DNA of 64,000 nucleotides from positions 806,001-870,000 of the forward strand of contig VJWM01000044.1 in assembly GCA_010909165.1 (NCBI GenBank), given 5' to 3'. The notes beneath the pieces were generated by a model. That model saw only the letters and a program-made list of their open reading frames with translations, did not search any database and was not told the DNA's origin. Positions 43,251 through 56,400 of the stretch are shown piece after piece. The translations under genes and the position numbers were made by a program. Each line of letters opens with the position of its first letter. Positions within the stretch are counted from its first letter, which is position 1. The stretch is from Anthoceros angustus (Eukaryota; Streptophyta; Anthocerotopsida; Anthocerotales; Anthocerotaceae).

Positions 43251-43872
43251 AGTTTGATATTCTTGGTAGAGAGATAAAATATATGTTCATGGCATACTTA
43301 AAAATCTAAGTTAGGTGAAGGTGCAAGTTTGAGTACTATCACAATAGTCCTTTTAGTATGTGGGTCATGGATGATGTTGCCTATGTACTTAACCACCCAC
43401 CATACTAGAAGAATTTTGATATTTTTTGTGGATGTTTACAGCACACTGAATTCTATTATTTAAATTAGGGTTAGGATATATCACATTTGAAATTTATGGA
43501 GATTGCTGCGGAAGTTCACGATATAATTTTTCACGGCATACTTTTTGGTGATTACATACTTTTTGGTGATTACATACTTTTTGGTGATTATAAACCTTCG
43601 CGACATACTTATAACTTTGTTGAAGTTGGTTGCTAAGATAACATGATGTAGGCGTAGGTATAATGTACATGTGTCAGTGACGAAAAGTACCGTGTTGGAA
43701 AACTTTGTCCAGCTTTCAATACACCGGCTAAGTAGACGTGCTCTGAGAATTTTGTCGAGACAAACGAGCTTAGGTAGTGAGTAAAGATATACATCAAAGA
43801 ATTTGAGTCGGCACTGGCATCCGTTTCACCGAAGGCTCAGCTCAATACAGCACAGGAGTGTCTGTTACGAAT
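43251..43872. other. intergenic AT-rich DNA and UVH3 3' flank
   Basis: Contains three exact 18-bp units (catactttttggtgatta) at 43537-43590. No protein-like frame. The part nearest 43873 is presumably the UVH3 3' UTR. Confidence 0.5.
43537..43590. repeat. 3 x 18-bp tandem repeat
   Basis: catactttttggtgatta three times without mismatch (43537-43554, 43555-43572, 43573-43590). Confidence 0.95.
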
Positions 43873-46800
43873 TCAGGTAGACGAGCTGCTTCTCCTCTTC
43901 CTCCTGAGATTTCGCACCGCTTTTATGCCTGGATCTGTCACGGGTTCGTTGTCCCAGTCTTGGAAAGCAGCAGAACTGAGTTCTGAAGTCCGTATGGGAT
44001 CACTTGCTATATCCTCGACAGAAAGGATTGCAGCATTCCCAGCGTCCCTCTCCACGGGTTGGTCCATGGCTGAGTTCGCAGCGTCCTGATCCACAGGCTG
44101 GTCAAAGCCTGAGTTCGCAGCTTCCTGGTCCATGGCAGACTTCATGGCTGAGTTCGCAGCTTCCTGGTCCATGGCAGACTTCATGGCTGAGTTCGCAGCT
44201 TCTTGGTCCATGGCAGACTTCATGGCTGAGTTCGCAGCTTCCTCATCCACAGGCTGGTCCATGGCTGAGTTCGCAGCTTCCTCCTCCACAGGCTGGTCCA
44301 CAAGGACAGCGGCTGACTCACGGGGGATGGCATCGCTGGTAGGCCTCTGCCCTCTTCGACTAGAACGCAGCACACGGTCGCTACCAGCTGCTGGATCCTG
44401 TTCCAGCTCCTTCTGCGGTGCTGTTTTAACCTTCTTGGGAGCCTTGGGTATAGTTGCTTTCCTCGCCTTCCGCTTTTTCCCTGGCGAGGTCTGACTAGAG
44501 GGAAGATCTACCATCTCGTCTGAGAGTTTCCCCGTGATAGCACGGACAGCCTTCTGGATGCGGGTGCTCCGGATCTTGGCGAACCGCTGATTGAAAGAGT
44601 AGAAGGCATCGAGGCGGAGTTGTGTCTGATTTCAAGGAGCAGCAATAACAACAGATGTGAGACGGATTTCCCAGCAAAGTGATGGCATGGAATGTCAAGT
44701 CAGATTAGCCACACTCGTCAATTACCTCACGGCGGTCGTACTCTTTGAGGACTGGCAGCAACAGCTCATCCGATTTCGCTTTGTTCCACGAGAAGCGTTC
44801 AGCACACATCCTGCGAACCCCCAAGGGACTACAGCGTAAGTCCTGAAATTCCCTGCGTGCTTCTGGCTACACTGATTCAGCAACTGAAGTACCCACTTCC
44901 GGAGAGCATCAAGATCTGGTCGTCCCCAGCTGAACGATTCTTGAGAATGGTCAACTTGCGGTTCTATGTATGCTGCCACAACAGCTTCACTCGGAAATGA
45001 TTCTGAAACAGTCCAGTTTTTGCTAACCGCTCGCTGCACAGCATTGAACGTTGTTTCCAGGCACGAAGGTGAACAAAAGCATGCATCCAGGACTCTCAAA
45101 CTTGCCGCAACATGTTGTGCAAGAGAAACAAGACGGTCCCAGTCTAAGAAATCCTTACGTGCTTTGACATAAACTGCTGTTGAAGTGCGCTTAGGCTGCT
45201 TTCCGCCTGGCCCAAGCCTGCGTCATCGCCTTCAACAGGCGTGCATCCTGCGTCAGCCTGCCCTTTCCTGCGCCTCTTATATTTCTGGGGCATCTGCTTT
45301 AGCAAAGATAAATCAGGCGAGTCAAGCCACTCCTTGAAAAGTTGGAGACCACTTTCCCCAGGGAAGGCATTCACCACTTCTATAGCATTAACAATGCCAA
45401 TCCCACTGCCCAAACCACATTAAGGAAATCTCAGAATCTGAACACTTAGTAAGACACAAACAGGAAGAAAGTGACCAGATTCAAAAGCGCTCAATGCTCA
45501 ATCATTGCTGACCTTATGCCCTCTGTATAGTCACTGCCAAGCAGCAAAGCCATTTGTATAAGCTTGTCTCTGCTTAATCCAAGTTCTGATTCAACGTCCT
45601 GTAGAAGCAAATCACTTGTCCAGCAAACGCTAAATCAAACGCAAAAGAGGCTCAAGAACCGAAAGCCTAATAAGCTCAACTGATCACCCACCTTCATGTG
45701 ATAAGTCTCCACGTACTTTCTATCATCAAAGATGTTCTTGTACACGTTCCTTCCACCGAAGAGGAACACATCACTGTCGTCTGTAACCACACCATCAACT
45801 AACCCAGAAGTATCCATGAATGCACACTGCGCCTCTGCTTCCATTGGCGCTATGATATACGGCAACCCGAACATCTGCAGTAGTTCCTGTCATCCACCAC
45901 CACAATTGTAATTCGAGCAGCAGACGTGCTCCTTAACCCGTTTCATTAACTAAATTCACAAAACTGATGCTCGTGACACAAAAATGACGAACTTGTGAAA
46001 AACTATAAACTCACTCACGCACTATGCATCTCTACCAACCCTCATGTCAGATGTCAAGGTGGCACATGACATACCTGACACTCAGCAAACATCTCTCCCG
46101 TTACATTGTCTGCATTGCGCTCATTTGTCTGCTGGGAGAACAATAACTCTGACTCCTCCCTCATGAGTGTCTCCCTCTCCATTTCCAAATTTAGTTTCTC
46201 TCTTTCCTGCTTGGCAACATCATTCGCATACATCTCGTCTGAGTACGTCATGACCTGTTTTCCTTTTTCCCGGTTACTTCTGTCCCTTGTACTGCAAGTG
46301 TTAAGTGAATCAAAGGCCTGAAAGTGAATAGTGTCCCTTTGAGAAACTTCGACCACCTCTAACTGTCCATCCATTCTCTGTGAACTGGGGGCCTCCGACA
46401 TCGGACTTGCTCTGTCATGGGACCCTAGTTGTGAAGGAGCCTTTGTCACTGGTACGTTGTCACCGGCAGTTGTTTCTGGCTTTCCAGGAATGCCCCCTCT
46501 TGAATCACCCGTGCCCCTCATGCTTGATGGCAGAAGCGGTACATCAGCAACATTCGTCTTACCATCAGAGAATCTAAGCAAGTCATCTTTCACATTGCCA
46601 TTGGCTTGCTCGAGACCTTTGTGACCTGCCCCTGCGACCTCATTTTCCAGCAAACTCATACCTACCGTGGGTTGTACATCTACATGACCTTCACAAGGAA
46701 CAGAAGGACCTCCAGCCTTTGGTTCCTCCTCCTCATCTTCCCACACTATGTCATGGTCAGTCCCATCTGCTATCCCCGATTCTGGGACTTTCAGGTTCAT

Positions 46801-49800
46801 ATCTACTACAGAAGCAGTATCAGCACTTCCCATCCCACGGGGTGAAACCTGTTCTTCACCTGGACCTTTGTGACCTGCACCCGCAACCTCATTTTCCTGC
46901 AAACTCATATCGACCATGGGTTGTATGTCATCTACATGATCTTGACAAGCAACAGAAGAACCTCCAGCCTTTGGTTTCTCCTCGTCATCTTCCCACTCTA
47001 CGTCATGGTCAGTCCCATCTGCTAGCCCCGCTTCTGGGACTTTCAGATTCATATCTACTACAGAAGCAGTATTAGCACTTCCCTTCCCACGGAGTGAAAC
47101 CTGTTCTTCAAATGGAACATGAAGAAAAGAGGTGGTCGCCGCCGTATCTACTCCAGGTACCAATACATGTCCCATGTGGTTCATGGGGGGAAATAAACCT
47201 ACCTCCTTCCTCGGCAGCTCACTGCTATTATCAGTGTTGTGGTCCCCATCACTTCGGTGCTGATGACATGGAGACGAGGAGCTGGCCTTCGCATGTGGAG
47301 ACTCATCCGAATCTTCCCACTCCAATTCACTATCATCTGCAGCTTCTGCAACATGAATTTGGGAGATTTCGTTGTAACCTGTAACCGTGTCTTGTGGAAG
47401 CTTACCCTGACTGTTGACAGGATTCACTGCTGATACTAGTTCCTTAAATAGATCATCTGCTTCATCTGGTCCTGCACCGTTATCATCCAGAAATGAAATC
47501 TGAAGACTCCCAAGCCCTGATGGTGGATTGACAGACCCAGCCCTGGCATCATCCTCACTAGATTTTATCTCTAGTCCTTGACCCTTTACAGAATTCATAA
47601 AGTCACTCTCTGTAGAGAAAAGTTCAGTGAACAGCTCATCTCCTTCATCTAATCCTGCCGCCTCATCATTGACGAATGATACCTGCAGTCCTCTGGCTCC
47701 AGCTGATGTGGGTTCAGCCCCACTCCCCAAATCGCCTTGTCCAGAACGGTTGGGTGAGTTGTCCCGCCCTACAAGGCGATTAAAAGTAGAAGCTCCAGCC
47801 AGGGAGACCCTGACTGGCCCCAATCTCCTGACATTGCGGCCTCTGAGATTCGCTGCATCAGAACTGGTAGTTTCACTCTCCTTCAGACTGGGTGCTCTCA
47901 AAGGATCTGCGCCTGAGGTTGATGCCAAACTTATGTTTTGGGAACTAGACACTCTCGGAGGTGCTGTCTGCACTGTGGGAGCTGATCCTTGGCTCAAGTC
48001 CAGCTCACTGCATCAAATATTGAGCACAATGTAAACACTTCCTGATAGCAGATATAGCACACTGGAACATAAACCCACACACACACCATGTGGCAACATC
48101 ACAGCACAAAAACATAGGAACAAAAGCACGAGAATTACGTCTGAGGGGCAAAATGAAACATACTCTTTTTGGCCAGAAAATGCAGACGAGAAAATATATT
48201 CTCGTGCAGTTTCAGAGGCGATTCGGGTGCTTGGAACACCACCAACACCTACACCAGCAGCAGCTTGTTGAACTTCATTAATTTCACGTCGAAAAGCCAC
48301 TGTCTTTAAATAAGCCTCGATTTGTAGCTCGGAGAAAGAAGATGGTGCCTGCAATGTAGACTCCAGGAGTGAACGAGAGCAGACACAGATTTGTTAAGGC
48401 AACATCGATAATAGGAGCAATTGGCGTACCTTTGCCACACTTTGGAATCTCTGTCTATTTTCGGCCACAAGCTGTTCTCTCATCTGCAGGAATGTTGGCA
48501 CCAAGATCAGTACCTAGCTTTAAGCTGTATAATCTGGCCTGAAACTCTCTAAACCCCTTTAACTAACCTGAACCAGGAGATCCAGTTGCATGGAGGGGGG
48601 TAGAGAAGCCAACACAGCAGGATCAAGTCGCCCATGTGCAGCTGGCTGACAAGGGTGACTCCATGTTAGTCCTGAGCACACTTGGTATCACATCCATCAC
48701 AACCATGAAGGTTCAACCAGAGACTAGTGGAGACCAGCATCAGAAGCTCCTCTGTCTCATCCTCATCTTCGTTTGAGTCAGCATTAAGCTCCACCACACC
48801 ATCGTCAGTTTCCTCTGGCCCCAATGATAAGGATGCAGCAAGTCTGTTGGTCATCAGGAATAGAAATTGAAGCTACTCTTACAATGGTCATCGCATGCAT
48901 GCTCAGCAAGGCAGACAAACCCTGGTCTCCTAGCAGAGTCACAGATCCAGACCAAAGAGAGGATCGAGCACTTGTTTTGTCCATGTGCAGACGGGCATAA
49001 CAAGTATGCAACATCCAGGCACAAGTGGGACAATGAAAAATAATTTTCGAAACATTCTTAAGACGGGCCAAACTTCTGAACACAAGAACCTTACATCTCA
49101 TCCATTTGCTCTTGAGATGCAGGAGCTCGAGAAGTAGCAGGGCCTGCATTCTCCCATTCTTCCTCAGTCTGGGCCGGCGGCAGTACATGAACTTCTTCAG
49201 TATCTTGACGAGCAAGCTCTTCATCTCTCTCGTCGCCTCCACCTCCACCAAATGCTTTACCCCTTGCCAGAGCTTCTCCCGAGCCAAGCTGCTCCTCCAA
49301 TTGTCTCATTCGCAGCTGTCTCGACAGCACAAGACTGTTTCAGACCCCGAGCATGCAGGATAGAAGGCCCAAAAATTCCAACACACATGCCCTCACACAT
49401 ACACGATTAAGCAGCAACTTCTCAGCAGTCTTGCGGATCTTGGATTGGGCCTTCTCCCGTTGCCTCCTCCTAGCAAGCACCGTTCTCCGCTTGAGGGCAG
49501 GTGTTGCCCCGTCGAAGACAAACACCGGTTTCACCCGCAGAAACAGCAACTTGCAGATTCGTCGGAAAAAGCCAAGCAGGTGGGCGTTTCTGATCATGTC
49601 ACCCCGGTCATCCCGCATGGCCTTCATGAACTGGATAATCCAGATGCTAGCATCTACTCGACAGGGTCGGTTCAGACAAGACCCAGTAAGTTCCAGGGCA
49701 CTCTGGATTGGCAAACGCAGCTGGGCAGCAACTGCAATTTCATCACGGAGTCCAGCAGACATGCATGAATCGTGGAGGGGGCAGCAAGGGGAAGAGCAGG

Positions 49801-49891
49801 TACCGATTGCCAGCTTCTTGCTCCCCAAAGCCTCCACAGAGACGCGACGACCCACAGGAGCCAGCAGCTCCCACAACCCATGAACTCCCAT
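43873..49891 (-). CDS. UVH3: DNA repair endonuclease XPG/RAD2 homologue UVH3
   Basis: Structure-specific endonuclease making the 3' incision in nucleotide excision repair, acting in the nucleus with TFIIH. Minus-strand exons: 49891-49804, 49653-49403, 49315-49095, 48843-48735, 48645-48568, 48483-48430, 48348-48164, 48007-46075, 45886-45692, 45598-45513, 45405-45159, 45033-44897, 44810-44726, 44625-43873. The sum is 4422 nt, exactly 1473 codons plus stop, close to the Arabidopsis length as I recall it. XPG-N begins [18 protein letters not shown], with metal-site Asp30 (DASIW) and Asp77 ([13 protein letters not shown]). The XPG-I domain starts at about residue 974: [15 protein letters not shown] (the two Glu), [20 protein letters not shown] (the two Asp), [10 protein letters not shown] and [16 protein letters not shown] (helix-hairpin-helix). 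The spacer is one 1.9-kb acidic exon with three D(x)EWED-like boxes. The C-terminus is Lys/Arg-rich with a 13-residue tandem repeat. The gene is intact and head-to-head with BTAF1. Confidence 0.95.
44111..44227 (-). repeat. in-frame 39-bp tandem repeat in UVH3 C-terminus
   Basis: Three 39-bp units (44111-44149, 44150-44188, 44189-44227), one base different, encode a 13-residue unit with [13 protein letters not shown]. Shorter related units ([13 protein letters not shown]) flank it on both sides. The frame is kept, so copy number can vary without a frameshift. Confidence 0.9.
46600..47110 (-). repeat. internal duplication in UVH3 spacer exon
   Basis: About 46600-46855 and 46856-47105 encode related blocks: GTDHD(V/I)(E/V)WEDxEE, PKAGG(S/P)SV, QP(M/T)V(D/G)[19 protein letters not shown](P/L)[14 protein letters not shown]. 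Acidic WED boxes in the XPG spacer bind TFIIH/RPA partners in other organisms (family knowledge). Confidence 0.85.
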
Positions 49892-50414
49892 GATTTGGAC
49901 AGCGCTTGGCGACTTGGAGACGTGACGCCTCTGATGAAGATGGTTGAGCCTGGCGGTACCAAGCAATCCCGAATGATGGTGCAGCTAGGCAAGGGCAGCG
50001 GAGCCTGGGCTGGAACGGGATCCGTGGGGGGGAATTCCCACGGGCTCAGTGGACGCTAATTCATGACACAAGACGGAAATGCCAATCTAGGACACCGTTA
50101 ACGGGTTTCCTGACCTGACCTTCCCCTGCAGGCTGTGAGGCGGGGCTTGCTGAGTGCTGGGAGCTCAAAAGCCATGGCCATGGCCGCTCTCCGCCAGCCG
50201 CAGTCGCAGCGATACGTGGGTGTATGCCGTGGAAGCGCTCCTGCCCCTGCCTGGTCTGCTGGAGTCTGTGACTCGCGGCCTCTCTCGCCCCGTCCGGCGC
50301 CATCCCTGCGGGGGGTCGGCCGCGCCGGGTGCTGGACACGCCGAAAGCGAGGCCGGGATGCCGCCAGCAGCCGCGCCCGGGCTCTGCCTCTGCCTCTGAC
50401 ACAGCGCCGCTGCT
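49892..50414. promoter_or_regulatory. shared divergent promoter region of UVH3 and BTAF1
   Basis: About 520 bp separate the UVH3 ATG (minus) from the BTAF1 ATG (plus), so both 5' UTRs and promoters must fit here. It is GC-rich with no clear TATA box. An upstream ATG at 50174 (atggccatggcc) lies on the BTAF1 side, out of frame with the main start, and could act as an upstream ORF. Confidence 0.6.
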
Positions 50415-53400
50415 ATGGCGCAACAGCAGCAGACTTCGCGCCTTCATCGCCTCCTCACTCTGCTGGAGTGTATCCGCTCCGCTGCCTTTCTCTGTCTCTG
50501 TTGGGTCTTTCGTCTTCTCCTGTGGATTGTGAGTGTCTCCTGTGCTGAAGCCTCAGGCTTCAGACTCTGTGGGACTTCTTTCCTTCACTCTTGGCTACAG
50601 CTGGATCCACGCCCGCCATCAGGAAAACTGCGGCACGCCAGATTGGGGACATTGCCAAGCTGCATTCTGGGGAGCTCCATCCTATTCTCAAGAAGGTTGG
50701 GCCTGTTGGTGAATTCGTCGGGGATTCAGCTGGGCTGGAGACAGGCCTTGCAGGAATTTCGCTTGGGCCTATGTGCATGTCTCCGCCTGCCCTTGCAGGT
50801 TGGGATTCATTTTGTGCTTTGAATTGAATCCGTGGCTACAGGTACGCAAGTTCCTTCGGAGCCATGAGTGGGAGACGCGGGTTGCTGCTGCACAGGCAGT
50901 TGGAGCTATTGCTGAGAATGTCAAGCATGTCACGGTTAAGGAGCTCTTGGCGATGGCCGAGGATGAGTTGGCAAAGGCCGGCTATCCTGGTGTTTGCCGA
51001 GAGACGCCGGAAACTGGCCTGGCCAAGACGAAATCATCAGCCTCTCTTGACTTCAGCAGGTATTCGGGTTTCCGGCAGGGGCGTTTCTTTCTCTTTGGGT
51101 TCTGCTGAGTGAGGGTGGAAGACTCATTGGTATGTGCTACTGCTTTCCAGTTTCGATATCCAGAAGGTTTTGGAATCTGGAGCATCCTTGCTCGCCTCCG
51201 GTGGTCAGGTATGTTACAATACAAGTTCGCCGGCCGCTGAAGAATGACAGACTTTCGTATGCATGTGTCAGCACTGGCTATGCCTAGGTGTTGTGCGAGT
51301 TCGTGGCTGAAAAAGCTGCCGCGCGAGCTCTGTTCTGAGGGCAAATCTTTCGGTCTCAGGAATATGATGTGGTAGTCGACAACAGCAAAACTCCTTCAGA
51401 AAGGCTAGCCTTGCAGAAGAAGAGTCTAAACAAGAGGCTGGGTATACTGCCTTTCACAACACTCTCTGAATAGATTCTCGAGTTCAGCTTCTGTACCATG
51501 TCCACTCGGATGAAGGCTTGCCAGGCATTACATTCTCATGCCACAAGGGTGCTGTGCAGGGCTGGATGTATGTGAGCGGTTCATGGATATTGATGATATC
51601 ATCGTTGATGAAGACCTTGCTGTACACAAAGGTGCCTCTACCGGCAATGGTGACGTTCATTCTGGAACGCGGGTCAAGCAGGAAGTGCAGTCGTTGGTTG
51701 CCAACGTGGTTCCTACCAATCTGTCCCGAACCATGAGTGCTAGAGAGAGAAACCAATTGAAGCGCAAGGCTAAGGAGGTAGTGAGAGATGGCCCAAATGA
51801 ATGGGAGGAGGGGCATGAATCACACGAACAACAGTCAAAGCGTGCTAAGTCTGTGCTGACTGACCAAGCGCAAGGAGATAAGGTTTGACTTTCAGAACCA
51901 GGCCAGGAGTCCTGGAAAAGTGTTTCAGGTTGCCGTAGGGTTGTAGGAGGGAGTAGAGTGGATTGAGATGATGTACTGGTGGGTTCGTCGACTCTTTTCG
52001 TCTGAATGATTGCTGAAGGACTTTAGCATTAATAATCGCTTGCGGCTACTGTTTGTGCAGGTTGTGGTTGAATCTGTCTTGGATGATGGCCCCGCCGATT
52101 CGGATGGTGGTGGACATTGGCCATTCGAGTATTTTGTTGAGCTTTTAATACATGACATGTTTGATCCTAGTGAGTGATATGCTTTTCTGCCTTTGGTGGT
52201 ACTCATTAGCTGTTGAATACTGATGTTAGAATATGTTTTGATCAGTTTGGGAGGTGCGCCATGGGAGCATGATGGCACTTAGAGAAGTTTTAAGTGCCCA
52301 GGCAGGATCGGCAGCTGTTACAGCACCTCAAGTTAATACAAGAGTTGGGGTCTCAGCTTCCCAGACTGAGGAGAAGGACCTGCCAAGCACTGTGAACAGA
52401 ATGAACATAGATTTGAATGTACATCTTTTAGCAGATGATGAACTGGCGGATGTTAAGGATGCTAAGCAAGAGGAGATCAAATCTAAGACGTCTGAAGTAG
52501 AGCACAGTGGAAGTTCTGTAAATCTCTTGGTTATACCAAAGCTGGAGGTGAAAGAGGAGGAGAAGTGTTGTTGTACAATTCGATCGTCTCAGTTCTCACT
52601 GAACGGCCAGGAGGTGAAGCCTGAACTGGATCTTAACTTAGAAGTGAAGTATGAAGCAGCTTTGAAAAAGCAGGAAAGCATCACCAAGGATGAGGAAACA
52701 TGGAGTCTGGTTGACAGAGTTCTTCTGGATCAGATTCCCCGAGATTGCAGGGCTCTGGCAGTGGTTACTGCAGCCGAGCAAGCCTGGGCCTCAAACCTGG
52801 AGTTTCTCCAAGACTGTTCAATTCGCTTGCTATGTATCTTTGCCCTTGATCGGTAAGTATATAACTAGTTCTGTAAGCTTCTGTTACCCTTTTCACTTTC
52901 AAGCTTGCTAATAAGAATGTGTCTGCTGGATTGGGTAGCTTTGGAGATTTCGTGTCAGATCAGGTGGTAGCTCCAATAAGGGAAACATGTGCTCAAGCTC
53001 TGGGAACAGTTCTGAAGCAAATGCCGCGCATGTTGGTCCACGACACACTCAGTGTCTTGTTGAAAATGCAGGTGTGTGAATTTCATCTCCTTTGATTCGC
53101 TGCAGGTCTCTGCCTTCAATGTCTCTGACCCATGCTATGCAATGTGGCTTGCAGGGACGCTCTGAGTGGGAAGTGAGGCATGGGAGCTTACTTGGCATAA
53201 AGTATCTAGTGGCTGTCCGGCAGGTAGGGTGCATGATTGTAAAGAGTTTGCCTCCTCTCTAAGCACTCTACAGATGGTGCAGCAGGCTGTCCTGGTCACC
53301 AGGTGTTGGCTGTTCTGGCCGCCAGGTGTTGAAAGTTCATTGCCTGTTTTCAGGAGATGGTAGCTCAGTTACTCCCTCGAGTTCTACCAGCATGTATGGC

Positions 53401-56400
53401 TGGTCTTCAAGACCGTGATGATGATGTTCGAGCTGTAGCTGCTGAAGCATTGACTCCTGCAGCAGGAGCAATTGTGTCATCGGCTTGCAATTTGGTCTCT
53501 ACCATTTTGTTTTCGCTTTGGGACATTCTTTTGGAGCTTGATGATCTCAGTCCATCAACCAGCAGGTAAGTTGTCGTCAGCATTGGGTTTCTGCTGTCAT
53601 CTTATCTCATGGGCCTGACTGAATGGTAATTTGGTCCACAGTGCAATGCACTTGCTGGCTGAGCTCTACTCCCAGCCAGACGTTTTGCAAAAGGCAGTGC
53701 CTGAAGCAAGGCCAGTTTTGGACTTGAATGACGATGTTCAGCTGGAAGATTCGTTCATTGAGGCACGGCAGGAAGTGTCTCCCAGGAATCCTAACCTTCT
53801 GGCAACCCTTGTGCCAAGATTGTGGTCCTTTATGCGACACAATATATCATCAGTTCGCCATGCAGCAATTCGCACACTGGTAAGCTGTGCATTCTCTCAA
53901 GTCCCTAGACCATGATGCACTAGGTGTGAAGAATATCTTGCTTGATGAAAGTCCAGCATCATGAAGTGTCCAATTGTTCCAAAATGTGTGCCCTGATGTA
54001 ACATGCTGATGTCTAGTTCCATTACAGTTTGCACTCCTCTGCCTGACAGTACATGATGAATATGCAGGAAAGGCTGTTAGCAGCTGAGGGTAAGGGAGAC
54101 TTAGTGGAGTCCCAAGATAGATGTGCATGGGCTGTTCCAATCTTGGGTGATGCACTTCGGCTTGTGTTTCAAAACCTGTTGCTGGAAACAGATCAGGAGA
54201 TATTGCAGTGTTCTGAACGAGTGTGGCGATTGTTGCTGAAGGTACAGGGCACTTTGACACTTCAAGACTTTCAGTCTTGTGTTTGATGAACCTGTCTGTT
54301 GGGTCATGTTTATTCCAAGTTTGTTCACTCGCTTGGTCGGACAGTGTCCAGAACAGGAGCTCTCTGTAGCAGGTACCTCATATTTTACATCATGGCTGAA
54401 ACTGGCAAGCACACCAATGAACGCACCTCTGGATATATCTCACATGTTTTTCCCGAAGAATGCAATCCAAAAGCCCCGTGTGAAGATTGTGGGAAGATCT
54501 AAAGGTTCCAAGGTTGGTCAGGGCGGATTCAATGATGCCATGTCAAAAGTGATTCTTGGTACAGAAGGTGAAAGGCATGTGACACATATGAGATTGGCTA
54601 CGTCTTCAGCTTTAGGGGTCCTTGCAGCGAGCTTACCTCAGGCAGTGCTTGGAACAATAGTGGATGCCGTCTCAGAGCTTTTGGCTTCAAACTCAAGCGT
54701 TCAGCGGCAGGTACACGGAAATCTTTTGCACGTCTTGGACATTGGAGTGACTGTATTTTGTTCCAACATTATCTTCTATGTCCTGTAGGTGGCTTCCATG
54801 GTGCTTGTGTCATGGTTTAAGGAGCTGAAAAGGATGAAAGGCGAGGAGAGCCTGTCTGGTGTTGAAGGATCTCAGAAATTGAGGGCTAGGATTTTAGAGC
54901 TCTTATCTTGTGGGGATGCAGCAAAACCCACACCAGGCTCCACTCTCCCATATTCAGAGCTATCCAGGACTTACGAGAAAATGAAGAATGAGGCCGGGGC
55001 TCTTCTGAAGCATATTGAAGGCTTGGGGACCTTCAATAGATCCTTGATTGATAGCCTACCGGCTGTAGATACATTGACTGCTGAAGCGGCTATTGACATG
55101 GTTCTGAAGGTAGAGAGTCCACGTATGGAAAGCCTCCCAGAAGGGAAGTCAACCTCTAGTGCCGACATTTTGGGCTTTAGTCAGCAAAGGCTCCTTTCTA
55201 CGGCTGGCTACTTGAAGTGCTTGCAGGTTATTTACTCCCATTCCGTTCTAGAATTCACTTTGTTTTGCTTTGGGCCAAAATTTTCTTTTGGTGATTCTAA
55301 TGTATTTTCTGGTTGCTGCAGAGTAACATGCATGTAAGCGTTCTTGCGTCATTAGCAGGGGCTATTGTTTGGATGGGTGTTCTACCTGTGAAGCTCAATC
55401 CTGTTATACATCCACTGATGGCTGCAGTGAAACGAGAGCAGGTCAATTTCTTACAGTAGTTCTGCTCAGAAAGTATGATGTTCTTTGATGTAAGAGCTTG
55501 TATGGTCCACGGAGCTTACTATGCGATGCTATCTGCAGGCTGAACTGTTGCAACAGCCTGCCTGCATCGCCTTGGCGGAGGTTATTTTTCAGTGTGTAGG
55601 ACGGAAGCCTAGTCCAAACGAGAAGCTCATAAAAAACCTCTGTGCACTTGCCTGTGCTGACACAATGGAGACACCTCAAGCCTCCCAAGCTAATGCTGAT
55701 AGCTTGCTGTATGAAAATGGAGCTAACCAGCTGGGGAAGAGTTCTAATGATGCGAGGTCGAAGATTCAGACATCAAGTGCTGCCCATGAAGGTGCGAAGT
55801 TGGAGGGCGCGATAACAAGGCATGGTGCTGAGCTGGCCTTGCAAGCTCTTTCTATAAAATTTGGAGAAACACTTTTTGATAAACTTCCTAAGCTGTGGGG
55901 TTGCATAACTGAAGAGCTGGGGCATGGAGATCCAAATGCTATCAAGGGAGAGTCAAGTAGTGAACAATACTCTCAGCTAACCCTTAAGGCAGAGCCCCAG
56001 GCGTTGGTTAACAATCTCCAGGTATAACACCCTGAACGTGATGTATCTGCAGATGTTGTCTGCCTTTGGTTTGGTCTGGTTGCTTCTTGATGTGTTGTTA
56101 CATGACTCGGTCATATGTTCCGGGTGCAGGTCGTCAGATCAGTTTGTCCAGCACTGGAACAGTCATTGCAAGTGCGGTTACTGAGTCTCCTTCCAGCCAT
56201 TTTCAGTTGCGTGCACCATCACCATGCTGCCGTCCGTCTAATGGCTGCCCGATGTCTCACTGCCATGGCTAGAACCATGACAGAGTCAGTGATGGCTGCT
56301 GTCTTGCTGGAGGCTGTCCCAATGTTAAGGGATACATTTTCTGTTCATGCAAGACAAGGGGCAGGCATGCTTGTGACAGCCCTGGTCGAAGGCTTGGGGC

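Noticed and set aside
46106-47433. Plus-strand open frames within the UVH3 spacer exon
   Set aside because: Antisense shadows of the 1.9-kb minus-strand exon, which has splice and domain support.
50135-50548. Alternative BTAF1 start at the upstream ATGs (50135, 50174)
   Set aside because: These are not in the frame of the conserved N-terminus. The ATG at 50415 gives a start that matches the family and splices in phase.
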